The notes: generated by a model not told the origin, from the letters alone. A stretch of DNA of 13,709 nt from Cellvibrionales bacterium UBA5860 (GCA_002431545.1 DJFY01000023.1:4194-17902), one strand, 5' to 3'; positions 1 to 7,595 are shown, counted from the stretch's first letter. Translations and numbers: made by a program.

Positions 1-255
1 AAGATCAACCGGGAAGATCAAACCATATCGAATAGACACCGGTGACGCCACGATATAAGTTTAAGGGTATATCACCACGGCTAATTCAGCCACCGACGCA
101 TTTAATAATTAAGGAGTTGTAGCTAAAAACCAATCCGGCGGCTATCTGTAGCCACACAAGCAGCGTTAGGTTTTACCAGGAAATCCCCGCCGCGCACTGA
201 AGATGCAGCTTATGCTACACAAATGCTCAAATAAGAAGGGGGGATCGCTAGGACG
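1..255. other. Non-coding stretch at left edge
   Basis: I see no convincing gene on either strand: stops are frequent and the only open frames are very short. There is a short stem, GGCTA-TCTG-TAGCC, near positions 133-146 without a T-tract, and an AAGGAG string near 111-116 that is followed almost directly by a stop. The octamer GATCGCTA occurs at 243-250 and again at 282-289, the second copy inside the end of the PilZ gene. None of these is assigned a function. Confidence 0.5.
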
Positions 256-591
256 CTAGATCTCGGTATGTACCGAGGATTGATCGCTAAATCGACGCCT
301 GCGCAGGCGCTTTGCGTTACCGCAAAATGTCATGCCTACGCCTTCTTCGCCGGCGTAGGCGACTACTGCGGAAAGGCGATGCAAGCGAACAACATTTGAC
401 GAGGAACTGCTCAAAGCAAAAAGAAGATCGAGGGGTGTGGCACGCGGTAAGTCAGTTGCCCCAGTTTCAAGAAGTACGCCGCCACTACTAAGGTTCACCG
501 GTTTAAAATTGCCGATACGATGCCCCTGGTATTGAAGATAGACGACCACATCGGCATCCACTGTCTTTCTCGGGTAAGAACGGCGTTCCAT
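256..591 (-). CDS. Single-domain PilZ protein (probable c-di-GMP receptor)
   Basis: This 111-residue protein has the two parts of the PilZ cyclic-di-GMP binding signature: an RxxxR motif at the N-terminus (R4-SYP-R8) and an [D/N]xSxxG motif at N33-L-S35-S-G-G38, followed by the beta-barrel-like stretch to about residue 90. Single-domain PilZ proteins of this size are cytosolic adaptors that transmit c-di-GMP to motility, biofilm or secretion partners; the partner cannot be told from the sequence. I chose the ATG at 589-591 because GAGGAG lies six bases upstream and the PilZ motif begins at once. A longer open frame to 744 has no family-like residues and a poorer start. The C-terminus is very basic (five arginines around residues 96-100). 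It has no operon partner within the window: the acyl-CoA dehydrogenase gene ends about 270 bases upstream. Both signature motifs are intact, so ligand binding is plausible. Confidence 0.85.
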   Translation of the reverse strand: MERRSYPRKTVDADVVVYLQYQGHRIGNFKPVNLSSGGVLLETGATDLPRATPLDLLFALSSSSSNVVRLHRLSAVVAYAGEEGVGMTFCGNAKRLRRRRFSDQSSVHTEI

Positions 592-861
592 CTTCAACTC
601 CTCGACACCACTAATAGAAAGGCAAACCAAAAGACCACCGTCTGTCGCGTTTGCGTCACACTGCTTGCCGGTATTTATAGAACATTGCGCCTGGGCGCGA
701 AAGCAACAACCGATAAGTGGCCCTCTGTGTGACATAGTTGGCATTGTCTAAGATTCAACGGTTATAAACCTCAGATGAACGGCCATCCAGAGTCGATATA
801 GATTCGCATCCATACTACTGAGCCCTATGGAACTTTAGCGTGAACAGGCTCTAATACACCT
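592..861. other. Non-coding gap between PilZ gene and acyl-CoA dehydrogenase gene
   Basis: The stretch contains the presumed leader and promoter of the PilZ gene. Beyond that I see no gene: an in-frame upstream extension of the PilZ frame (592-744) is open but lacks family residues, and a short plus-strand frame (520-732) is antisense. No T-tailed hairpin was found after the acyl-CoA dehydrogenase stop. Confidence 0.5.
674..702 (-). promoter_or_regulatory. Possible sigma-70 promoter for the PilZ gene
   Basis: On the minus strand a TATAAA hexamer (674-679) is preceded at 17 bases by TTTCGC (697-702). The -10 is good and the -35 is weak. It would give a leader of about 75 bases before the PilZ start. 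Only the motif match supports it. Confidence 0.3.
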
Positions 862-2046
862 CTATAGCGCCAACTGCCGTGCGGCAAGATCACGCATGAT
901 TTCTTCTGATCCACCACCAATCGCGTAAACGCGAACTTCGCGGTAGATGCGCTCTACCTTATTACCTCGCATAAACCCCATACCACCGAAAATCTGCACG
1001 GCCTCTCGAGCACAGTACTCCATGGTCTCGGTCGCCTGCACCTTGAGCAGGCTCAACTCGACTACAGGCACAACGCCCTGATCCATCTGCCAGGCGGTTT
1101 TTTCCAGTAGCGACTGGGTACTGAGAATACGTTTCGCCATTTCGGCAATTTTATGTCTAATGACCTGATGGGACATGAGCGTCTTGCCAAATGTTTTGCG
1201 CTCCCGCGCCCAGGCGACGGCTTCATCCATACACACCATGGCCAGGCCGTTGGCCATCGCTGCAATATTCAGGCGTTCGGCATTAAAATTGATCATCACA
1301 CCGGCAAAGCCTTTATTTTCCTCGCCGATCAGATTGGCTACCGGGACACGGCAATCGTCAAAATACAACGTCGCGGTATCGGAACACCACCAACCCATTT
1401 TATCCAACCCAGTCTGAGTAAATCCCGGCGTGTCTTTCTCGATGAGTAAGAGCGAGATTCCTCCCGCGCCTTCGCCGCCGGTGCGCACCGCCACCGTGTA
1501 ATAATCAGCACGCACGCCGCTGGTGATAAACGTTTTAGAACCATTGACGATATACACATCGCCTTCCCGTCTCGCGGTGGTTCTTAAGTTCGCCACATCC
1601 GACCCACCCGAAGGTTCAGTGATCGCCAGTGCTGAAATTTTCTCACCACTAATCACCTCGGGTATCACTTTCGCTTTGATTTCCTCGCTAGCCAGAGCAA
1701 CAATCGGCGGCATACCTATAGTGTGGCTGTTCAAGCTGGGGTGGACGCCACCACCACCCACCCTGGCCAACTCCTGGGAAGTGACGATATCGTAAAATGT
1801 ATCGGGTTTTTCTACGCCACCGTATTTCTCCGGATAGCCAAGCTGCAGCAGTCCTACTTGAGCGGCTTTGCCATAGAGCTCGCGCGGAAAAGTACTCGCC
1901 TCCTCCCATTCGTCGATAAATGGCGCAATCTCCTTGTCGATGAACTGCCTGAGAACACCACGCCAGGCTTCGTGATCGGCGTTGTAATATTGCGGAGATA
2001 AGGAAAAATCAAACCAGGACGTGAAATCTCTCAAAATTGCAGTCAT
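862..2046 (-). CDS. Acyl-CoA dehydrogenase, LCAD/IVD-type catalytic base
   Basis: A complete 394-residue flavoprotein of the acyl-CoA dehydrogenase family, which oxidises acyl-CoA thioesters at C2-C3 using FAD and passes electrons to ETF. The N-terminal helical domain (about 20-135) is followed by the first family signature, AITEPSGGSDVAN, at 141-153, a beta-barrel middle domain to about 240, and the C-terminal helical domain with QIFGGMGFMRG (351-361) and ERIYREVRVYAIGGGSEEIM. The usual MCAD-type glutamate in the YEGT motif is replaced here by glycine (GGGS, 377-380), whereas N-A-E257-R-L carries the helix-G glutamate that serves as base in long-chain and isovaleryl-CoA dehydrogenases. Substrate is therefore more likely long or branched, but chain length cannot be read from the sequence. 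The ATG at 2044-2046 has only a weak upstream purine run (GGGAA). It stands alone, with no other beta-oxidation gene beside it. Confidence 0.93.
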   Translation of the reverse strand: MTAILRDFTSWFDFSLSPQYYNADHEAWRGVLRQFIDKEIAPFIDEWEEASTFPRELYGKAAQVGLLQLGYPEKYGGVEKPDTFYDIVTSQELARVGGGGVHPSLNSHTIGMPPIVALASEEIKAKVIPEVISGEKISALAITEPSGGSDVANLRTTARREGDVYIVNGSKTFITSGVRADYYTVAVRTGGEGAGGISLLLIEKDTPGFTQTGLDKMGWWCSDTATLYFDDCRVPVANLIGEENKGFAGVMINFNAERLNIAAMANGLAMVCMDEAVAWARERKTFGKTLMSHQVIRHKIAEMAKRILSTQSLLEKTAWQMDQGVVPVVELSLLKVQATETMEYCAREAVQIFGGMGFMRGNKVERIYREVRVYAIGGGSEEIMRDLAARQLAL

Positions 2047-2370
2047 ACATCAGTTCCCATAAATACAGTAGATTGACGCACAATCGAGCCCGGAAGATAG
2101 ACTCTAATGTGAGTGTTGGCTGCGCGCAGCAACTCACCGTATGGCGAATTCAGTGTATAGAACCCCATCACGATTAACCCGCGAATATCATGACCGACCG
2201 GGTTCGAATTTGTTGGGGCATAAGGGAAGTAAAGAAACTGGAAACGGCGATTGCCGACAGGAAGCGTCGTTAGAAAAGGCAACAGCCCAGCGAACAGTTA
2301 TAGCGCGGTATTATGCCCGGACTTCCGGCCGTCGATTAGCCCTAGGTACGGGTGTTGATCATCTAAGAAT
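2047..2370. other. Non-coding region upstream of the acyl-CoA dehydrogenase gene
   Basis: This 324-base gap must hold the dehydrogenase promoter and the end of the tRNA-Pro transcript. I see no clear -35/-10 pair and no T-tailed terminator. The most structured element is an imperfect inverted repeat at 2109-2137. A 79-codon minus-strand frame (2043-2282, TTG start, no Shine-Dalgarno) ends in a 4-base overlap with the dehydrogenase start; it matches nothing I recognise and is not called as a gene. Confidence 0.55.
2109..2137. repeat. Inverted repeat centred on GCTGCGCGCAGC, 63-91 bases before the ACAD start
   Basis: A perfect 12-base palindrome, GCTGCGCGCAGC (2119-2130), is flanked by further complementary arms, GTGAGT on the left and ACTCAC on the right, with small bulges between. 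As DNA it could be an operator for a dimeric repressor such as a TetR-family fatty-acid regulator; as RNA it would be a strong hairpin in the dehydrogenase leader. No T-tract follows on either strand, so a terminator is unlikely. Confidence 0.45.
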
Positions 2371-2447
2371 TGGTCGGAGCGGCGGGATTTGAACCCACGA
2401 CCACCACACCCCCAGTGTGGTGCGCTACCAGGCTGCGCTACGCTCCG
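2371..2447 (-). tRNA. tRNA-Pro (anticodon GGG), CCA encoded
   Basis: Read on the minus strand, the 77-base cloverleaf has a 7-bp acceptor stem CGGAGCG/CGCTCCG with the proline-typical C1 start, a D-arm, an anticodon arm CCACA-CTGGGGG-TGTGG with anticodon GGG, and a T-arm with GGTTCAAATCC. Discriminator A and the 3' CCA are encoded (2371-2374). It decodes CCC and CCU. It follows the merR-like gene, an order I recall from Pseudomonas. Confidence 0.97.
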
Positions 2448-2484
2448 AAATGACTGACGCCGGGTCGGCATTTGAAGGGCGCAA

Positions 2485-2512
2485 ATGATACGCGATTAAG
2501 GGCGCAACGCAA
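2485..2512 (-). promoter_or_regulatory. Probable tRNA-Pro promoter
   Basis: On the minus strand TTGCGT (2507-2512) and TATCAT (2485-2490) are separated by 16 bases. The bases just after the -10 are GC-rich (TTGCGCCC), the kind of discriminator associated with stringent, growth-rate controlled stable-RNA promoters. Initiation near 2478 would leave about 30 bases of 5' leader for RNase P to remove. Confidence 0.55.
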
Positions 2513-2611
2513 AGGGATTCCAGTGAGTATAACCAGAGTTTGACGCAAACCAACATGGGCACGGACAGCAACCCCCGCCCCATAGCTGCCGCCGTCAAGA
2601 AAATCAGAGAT

Positions 2612-2968
2612 CTATACTTTTAGCACTTCCAGCAGCTCTTCCAACTCGCTGACTGTCTGATTGATGATTTGGCGAATCTGGGTGGCTTCTTCCTTGGCGC
2701 CTTCGCCGCCGAGACGCTGGCGCGCTCCGCCAATGGTAAAACCCTGATCGTAAAGCAACGATCTAATTTGCCGGATTAATAGTACATCCTGGCGCTGATA
2801 ATAACGTCGATTTCCTCGACGCTTCACTGGGTTCAGAGTTGGAAACTCCTGTTCCCAATAACGCAAGACGTGAGGCTTGACCTTGCACAGCTCACTCACT
2901 TCGCCAATCGTGAAGTAGCGTTTCCCCGGGATCGGGGGCAGCTCGTCGTTATTGCTTGGTTCCAGCAT
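2612..2968 (-). CDS. Small MerR-family transcriptional regulator
   Basis: A 118-residue protein whose residues 18-87 form a MerR-type winged helix-turn-helix: YFTIGEVSELCKVKPHVLRY, then a wing with NRRYY and the second helical pair (LLYDQGFTIGGARQRL). The remaining 30 residues look like a short dimerisation helix, and there is no effector-binding domain and no metal-binding cysteine pattern. Genes of this type sit directly after ihfA in many gammaproteobacteria; their target is, to my knowledge, not established. I chose the ATG at 2966-2968, nine bases after AAGAG, over an in-frame TTG three codons upstream that lacks a well-placed Shine-Dalgarno. The start overlaps the end of ihfA by 20 bases, so translation is probably coupled. 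It is the last protein gene of the block. Confidence 0.92.
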   Translation of the reverse strand: MLEPSNNDELPPIPGKRYFTIGEVSELCKVKPHVLRYWEQEFPTLNPVKRRGNRRYYQRQDVLLIRQIRSLLYDQGFTIGGARQRLGGEGAKEEATQIRQIINQTVSELEELLEVLKV

Positions 2969-3251
2969 AATTCTCAACTCTTACTTTCAGTTTTTGCCCC
3001 GGCTTGAAAGTGACCACCCGCCGGGCCTCAATGGGGATTTCTTCACCGGTTTTCGGGTTCCTGCCGGGGCGCGTATTTTTATCGCGCAAATCGAAATTAC
3101 CAAAGCCGGATAGCTTGACCTGCTCGTTGTTTTCAAGTGCACTTCTGATTTCCTCAAAAAAGCACTCTACTATCTCCTTTGACTCTCGCTTGTTTAGACC
3201 CAGCTCCTCGTAAAGCATTTCAGCTATGTCCGACTTCGTCAACGCACCCAT
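2949..3251 (-). CDS. ihfA: Integration host factor subunit alpha
   Basis: This 100-residue protein is the alpha subunit of the IHF heterodimer, a nucleoid protein that bends DNA sharply at specific sites and takes part in transcription, replication and recombination. The start MGALTKSDIAEML is nearly the textbook IhfA N-terminus; the DNA-binding beta arm is seen at R64-N-P66-K-T-G-E-E-I-P, with the proline that intercalates between base pairs. Length equals the family norm. It begins one base after the pheT stop codon and overlaps the merR-like gene at its end, which makes it part of the same transcript as pheT. A G-rich run (GGGGGT) at the pheT terminus provides the ribosome binding site. 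The beta subunit is not in the window. Confidence 0.98.
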   Translation of the reverse strand: MGALTKSDIAEMLYEELGLNKRESKEIVECFFEEIRSALENNEQVKLSGFGNFDLRDKNTRPGRNPKTGEEIPIEARRVVTFKPGQKLKVRVENYAGTKQ

Positions 3252-3252
3252 G

Positions 3253-5631
3253 CTACCCCCGTAATTCGGCAGAAAAATTTTCTTTCAGGGCCACCACAAC
3301 TTCGTTGACCGCCGAATTAACTTCCTCGTCGGTAAGCGTGCGTGAATTATCCTGAAAGGTCAAGCCTATACCCACACTTTTTCTATTATTTTCAACGTGT
3401 TTCGCATTGTAAATATCAAAAACCTTTAAGTCATGTAGGTTTTCGCCTGCATGCGTCTCAACAATGTGACTCAGTTCTCGGTACGTCACTGCCGCATCGA
3501 CAAAAAACGCCAAATCGCGCCTTGTCCCGGGAAACTTCGTCGTCTCCCGGAATTCGGGGATGTGGCCCGTAATTATTGCAGCCAGCTCGATTTCAAACCA
3601 GTAAACACTTTGGTTTATCCCCAGGCCCTTGCCCAACACCGGATGCAGCTTGCCCATGTATCCCATTACCCTGCCTGCATCGTCAACGATGGCGGCAGAT
3701 TGTCCCGGCTGCAACCCGGCATGCTCCTTCGAAGCAGTAGCGCACCGCGCCGAAGCACCGGTCAGGCCCAGTACCGCCTCCAAATCGCCCTTGATATCAA
3801 AAAAATCGACCTTCTCTCGGCTGTTGGCCCAGTTCTCCGCATACCGGGTTCCGGTAATAACTGCCGCCAACATATTTTCCTGCCTCAGAGGTTTACCGGC
3901 GATAAAGCGCAAACCGGTCTCAAATAATCTTACCCGGCTTTGCTGACGATTGATATTATGCACAAGGGTTTGCAGCAACCCTGGAACAAGAGAGGTGCGC
4001 ATCACCGCCATATCGTGACTAATTGGATTGGCTACAGGGATCGCAGGCACATCGGGATTGACCTTGTCCTGTAGCCCAGCATCGACAAAGCTATAGGTTA
4101 TTGCTTCACTATAACCACGCGCCACCAACAAATCCTTGACTCTTCCTAAAGGGGTTTCTGCCTCCCGGGGGCCGTGCTGCAGCAGCTCGATACCCACCCG
4201 ATTTACCGGTAAATTCTCGTAGCCGTAAACGCGGGCTACTTCCTCGATAAGGTCCGCCTCAATAGCGAGGTCGAATCTCCAGGCAGGCGCGACACAAAGC
4301 CAGGATTCCTGTGTCGTTTCCAGGATCGCTATATTCAGCCGCCGCAACAGATCGGTCACCATCTCGCTCTCCAGGGCAATCCCTAGCTGTTGAGATATCC
4401 TCGATCTGCGCAAAGTGATCTCCCGCCGCGGAACTGCGAAACCATCGGTTTCGGCGATCCGGACTTCCCCCGGATTGCCGCCGACGATGGCCATTAACAA
4501 TTCGGTAGCACGCTCGAGCGCAACAGCAGGCAGAGTGGGATCAACACCGCGTTCGAAACGATGAGAAGCGTCGGTGTGTAATCCGTAGCGCCGAGCTGTA
4601 CCCGCCAGCGCCACCGGCGCAAAATGCGCGCTTTCGATGAAAAGGTTTTTCGTTTGCCCGGACACCGCGGATTCCGCTCCACCCATCACCCCGGCCATAG
4701 CGAGTGGCCCTCGATTGTCGGCGATTACCAGCGTCTCGCGGTCGAGTTCGACCACTTCACCGCCCAGAAGGGTCAGGGATTCGCCGTCTTTGGCATAGCG
4801 TACTTCGATCCCGCCGGACAACGTATCCAAATCAAAGGCATGCAGAGGTTGACCGGTTTCCAGCATGACATAGTTAGTAACGTCGACCACCGGATCGATA
4901 GACCGCAAACCGCTGCGCCGCAGCTTCTCCCGCAGCCATAGTGGTGACGGGCGGTTAATATCGACACCGACAATCACCCTGGAAGCATAATGCGGACACG
5001 CCGCGTCAGCCGAAAGCCGGACCGGTAACTCACCGTCATGGGTCGACGCTATGTTGTTCGTTTGAGGCAAAGTACAAACTGTACCGTAGAGTGCGGCAAC
5101 TTCTCGGGCAAGGCCCGATATACTCAGGCAATCCGCCCGGTTAGGCGTGAGATCCACGTCGATGACAGTGTCTTCCAGATTCAAATAGTCGCGCAGGTCA
5201 GCGCCTACCGGCGCTTCTGCTGGCAACTCCATCAAGCCTGCTGTATCGTCCGACAAACCCAGCTCGGCCGCGCTACACAGCATGCCAAACGATGGCTCGC
5301 CCTTTAACGTAGTCTGATCGATGCGAGCACCACCTGGTAGACTGGCGCCGATCGTCGCCAGCGGCGTCCGCATACCCTCTACTACATTGGCCGCACCGCA
5401 AACCACCTGGATCAGCTCTCCCTGCCCTGCGTCAACCCGGCAAAGCTTAAGTTTTTCGGCCGACGGATGAGCGTTCACCGACTGGACGCGCGCGACAATC
5501 ACACCAGAGAAGTCACCGACGGGCTCGACGGCATCGACTTCCAGCCCGGCCATCGTCAGCCGCCGGACTAAACCAGCGGTATCGTCATCGACTTTGACGA
5601 GTTCGCGCAGCCACGCCTCACTAAATTTCAT
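3253..5631 (-). CDS. pheT: Phenylalanyl-tRNA synthetase beta subunit
   Basis: At 792 residues this matches the usual size of bacterial PheT (about 795). It forms the (alpha-beta)2 enzyme with PheS and attaches phenylalanine to tRNA-Phe. Visible domains are an EMAP/OB-fold tRNA-binding domain at about 39-148, the B3/B4 editing region at roughly 210-370, the B5 domain near 400-470, a catalytic-like core, and the ferredoxin-fold anticodon-binding domain at about 700-792 (starting FPGTRRDLAFFVD). The ATG at 5629-5631 is the only sensible start, but the upstream 28 bases are almost pure A/T with no good Shine-Dalgarno, so coupling to pheS translation is likely. The stop is one base before ihfA. 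No truncation or frameshift is seen. Confidence 0.98.
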   Translation of the reverse strand: MKFSEAWLRELVKVDDDTAGLVRRLTMAGLEVDAVEPVGDFSGVIVARVQSVNAHPSAEKLKLCRVDAGQGELIQVVCGAANVVEGMRTPLATIGASLPGGARIDQTTLKGEPSFGMLCSAAELGLSDDTAGLMELPAEAPVGADLRDYLNLEDTVIDVDLTPNRADCLSISGLAREVAALYGTVCTLPQTNNIASTHDGELPVRLSADAACPHYASRVIVGVDINRPSPLWLREKLRRSGLRSIDPVVDVTNYVMLETGQPLHAFDLDTLSGGIEVRYAKDGESLTLLGGEVVELDRETLVIADNRGPLAMAGVMGGAESAVSGQTKNLFIESAHFAPVALAGTARRYGLHTDASHRFERGVDPTLPAVALERATELLMAIVGGNPGEVRIAETDGFAVPRREITLRRSRISQQLGIALESEMVTDLLRRLNIAILETTQESWLCVAPAWRFDLAIEADLIEEVARVYGYENLPVNRVGIELLQHGPREAETPLGRVKDLLVARGYSEAITYSFVDAGLQDKVNPDVPAIPVANPISHDMAVMRTSLVPGLLQTLVHNINRQQSRVRLFETGLRFIAGKPLRQENMLAAVITGTRYAENWANSREKVDFFDIKGDLEAVLGLTGASARCATASKEHAGLQPGQSAAIVDDAGRVMGYMGKLHPVLGKGLGINQSVYWFEIELAAIITGHIPEFRETTKFPGTRRDLAFFVDAAVTYRELSHIVETHAGENLHDLKVFDIYNAKHVENNRKSVGIGLTFQDNSRTLTDEEVNSAVNEVVVALKENFSAELRG

Positions 5632-5659
5632 GACAATTTACTTTATATATTAATTATAA

Positions 5660-6682
5660 CTAATTGTTTACAAACTGATTTAAAAATCTAATATCATTCT
5701 CAAAAAATAGCCGTAGATCCGTCACCCCGTAACGCAGCATGGTCAATCGCTCCACGCCCATGCCAAAGGCAAAACCGGTGTAGGTATCGGTGTTAATGCC
5801 GCAGGCGGAAAAAACATTGGGGTGAACCATCCCGCATCCCATCACTTCCAACCAGCCGGTATGGCTGCAAATCCGACATCCCGCCCCGGCACAACTGGCG
5901 CACCGGATATCTACTTCAGCCGACGGTTCAGTAAACGGAAAATAGGACGGCCGAAAGCGCACCGCCTGATCAGTCTCGAAAAACGCCTTCAGAAAAGCGT
6001 CCACCACGCCCTTGAGATCGGCAAAACTAATATTTTTATCGACGACCAGCCCCTCAACCTGGTGAAACATAGGCGTATGCGTCAGGTCGGAGTCGCAGCG
6101 GTAGACGCGCCCTGGACAAATCACCCTTATGGGAGGCTCGCGGGTTTCCATAGTGCGGATTTGCACGGGTGACGTGTGGGTACGCAATACCGTGCTCTCG
6201 TCGACATAAAAGGTATCGTGCATCGCGCGTGCTGGATGGTGCGCGGGAATATTCAGCGCTTCGAAATTGTGATAGTCATCTTCGATTTCGGGGCCTTCGG
6301 CAACGTCGTAACCCAGACGTAAAAAGATATCGACGATGCGCTGCATGGAACGCGTAATCGGATGTAAAACTCCGACTTCGCTGTTTCGCCCCGGCAAGGT
6401 AACATCGACACTTTCCGCAGCCATGGCATCTGCCAGAGCGCGCTCTTCAAGGGCCCCCCGACGCTCGCCAATGTGCTTTTGCAGCAAACTCTTGGCTTCG
6501 TTGATCCGAGCGCCAGCCTTGGGCCGCTCCTCATTTGAAAGTCGACCCAGCTCCTTAAGGAGTGCGGTGACTTTGCCCTTTTTTCCGAGATACTCTACGC
6601 GGATTAATTCGAGATCGGCACCGTTTTCGCAGGCCTGAATGGCCCCCGTCGCCGACTCGATAAGCGCTTCGAGCTGGTCCAT
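5660..6682 (-). CDS. pheS: Phenylalanyl-tRNA synthetase alpha subunit
   Basis: This 340-residue class II synthetase subunit carries the catalytic site of PheRS. An N-terminal coiled-coil arm that contacts tRNA (about 1-90) leads to the core: motif 2 near FHQVEGLVVDKNISF (206-220), the EPSAEVDIR segment, and motif 3 at GFAFGMGVERLTMLRYGVTD (303-322). Compared with E. coli PheS (327 residues) it has a cysteine-bearing insertion, C261-A-S-C264 followed after four residues by C269-R-I-C272, just before GWLEVMGCGMVHPN; this looks like a zinc knuckle known from other bacterial PheS lineages. The ATG at 6680-6682 follows TAGGGA at seven bases. It lies 107 bases after rplT, and I see no phenylalanine-rich leader peptide or attenuator of the E. 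coli pheM kind there. Confidence 0.98.
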   Translation of the reverse strand: MDQLEALIESATGAIQACENGADLELIRVEYLGKKGKVTALLKELGRLSNEERPKAGARINEAKSLLQKHIGERRGALEERALADAMAAESVDVTLPGRNSEVGVLHPITRSMQRIVDIFLRLGYDVAEGPEIEDDYHNFEALNIPAHHPARAMHDTFYVDESTVLRTHTSPVQIRTMETREPPIRVICPGRVYRCDSDLTHTPMFHQVEGLVVDKNISFADLKGVVDAFLKAFFETDQAVRFRPSYFPFTEPSAEVDIRCASCAGAGCRICSHTGWLEVMGCGMVHPNVFSACGINTDTYTGFAFGMGVERLTMLRYGVTDLRLFFENDIRFLNQFVNN

Positions 6683-6789
6683 GTCTGTTCCCTAAACTTA
6701 AAAGTATCGACCAGGTTGGCGGCGGTAATCACTCGCGCATCACGTCGCGCGTTATACCGCTCTCCGCCAATGGCCTGGAGGCGCCGGTA

Positions 6790-7149
6790 TCAGACAGACA
6801 GGGCCGATTTCGCCTGAGTGACAATTTCCGCGAACGCCGCCTTGTCGTGAACGGCCAGATCTGCAAGCACTTTTCTGTCCAGGTCGATATTGGCTTTTTT
6901 CAGCCCGGCAATAAGCTGGCTATAGGTAATGCCTTCAGCTCGGGCCTGAGCATTGATGCGAGCAATCCACAGGGAACGAAAAGTACGCTTTTTTACTCGC
7001 CTATCGCGATAAGCGTATTGTCCTGCCTTGGTGACCGCCTGCGTCGCCACCCGGTACACGCGGCTACGGGCGCCATAATATCCCTTGGCTTGCTTGAGAA
7101 CTTTTTTATGACGTCGACTCGCGACGACGCCTCTTTTGACACGGGGCAT
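6790..7149 (-). CDS. rplT: 50S ribosomal protein L20
   Basis: A complete 119-residue, strongly basic protein with the family start MPRVKRGVVASRRHKKVLKQ and the conserved AYRDRRVKKRTFRSLWIARI core. L20 binds 23S rRNA early and is essential for the first steps of large-subunit assembly; in E. coli it also represses its own operon by binding the rpmI leader. The ATG follows AGGAG at six bases. It is 27 bases downstream of rpmI and clearly co-transcribed with it. Confidence 0.98.
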   Translation of the reverse strand: MPRVKRGVVASRRHKKVLKQAKGYYGARSRVYRVATQAVTKAGQYAYRDRRVKKRTFRSLWIARINAQARAEGITYSQLIAGLKKANIDLDRKVLADLAVHDKAAFAEIVTQAKSALSV

Positions 7150-7176
7150 CAGATTCTCCTGTTGTCACTGACTAAA

Positions 7177-7368
7177 TCAAGAACGCAGCATGCGATCGAC
7201 CAGTGGCTTGTCGGCATTATTCATAATGCGAGTGCCACGCAACTGTCGTTTACGCTTGGTGGTCATCTTGGTGAGAATATGACTTTTAAAAGCCCGTTTA
7301 TGTTTGTAGCCGGCGCCACTTCGCTTAAAGCGTTTGGCTGCACCGCTATGAGTTTTTGCTTTTGGCAT
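7177..7368 (-). CDS. rpmI: 50S ribosomal protein L35
   Basis: This 63-residue protein has the L35 hallmark start MPKAKTHSGAAKRFKRSG and a basic, histidine-containing body ending in DRMLRS; the family is usually 64-65 residues. It is a small structural protein of the large ribosomal subunit. The ATG follows GAGGA at seven bases. A 227-base gap separates it from infC, and the L35-L20 pair is likely regulated there by L20. Confidence 0.98.
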   Translation of the reverse strand: MPKAKTHSGAAKRFKRSGAGYKHKRAFKSHILTKMTTKRKRQLRGTRIMNNADKPLVDRMLRS

Positions 7369-7595
7369 TTTTGTATCCTCGTAAGAGTTTTGCTTGGTGA
7401 ACGCCGGTCAGCCTGCCAATTGGCTGATCGCGACTAAAATGGATTCATATCCCGACTTCGAAATCGAAGAAGCCTTGCTGCTGAGTACTTCGCGAAACTT
7501 CCCGCGAGCGATCCCCTACAGCGGGACACCTTGAGCCGAACTGAACCGAAACAGGATTAAAGGGGCACAAAGTCTGGAGAGACCATGCAAGCTCA
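7369..7595 (-). promoter_or_regulatory. rpmI-rplT leader, candidate L20 autoregulatory region
   Basis: The gap between infC and rpmI has no gene but is rich in secondary structure on the minus strand. Two simple stems stand out: TCAGCC/GGCTGA with an 8-base loop at 7408-7427, about 40 bases before the rpmI start, and CTTCG/CGAAG with a 4-base loop at 7456-7469. In E. coli the same interval contains the structured L20 binding site that represses rpmI and rplT. I cannot fold a pseudoknot by hand, so the assignment rests on location and stems. Confidence 0.4.

Noticed and set aside
592..744. 51-residue N-terminal extension of the PilZ protein
   Set aside because: The internal ATG has GAGGAG at six bases and starts the conserved motif; the extension has no family-like residues.
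2199..2215. GGTTCGAATT string resembling a tRNA T-loop, as if a tRNA fragment or att site
   Set aside because: The flanks do not pair as a T-stem and no other tRNA arm or integrase gene is near.
6683..6789. Possible pheM-like attenuator between rplT and pheS
   Set aside because: No Phe-rich leader peptide and no T-tailed hairpin could be found.
6847..7437. 196-codon plus-strand open frame opposite rplT and rpmI
   Set aside because: Both opposing genes are unmistakable ribosomal proteins; this is their shadow.
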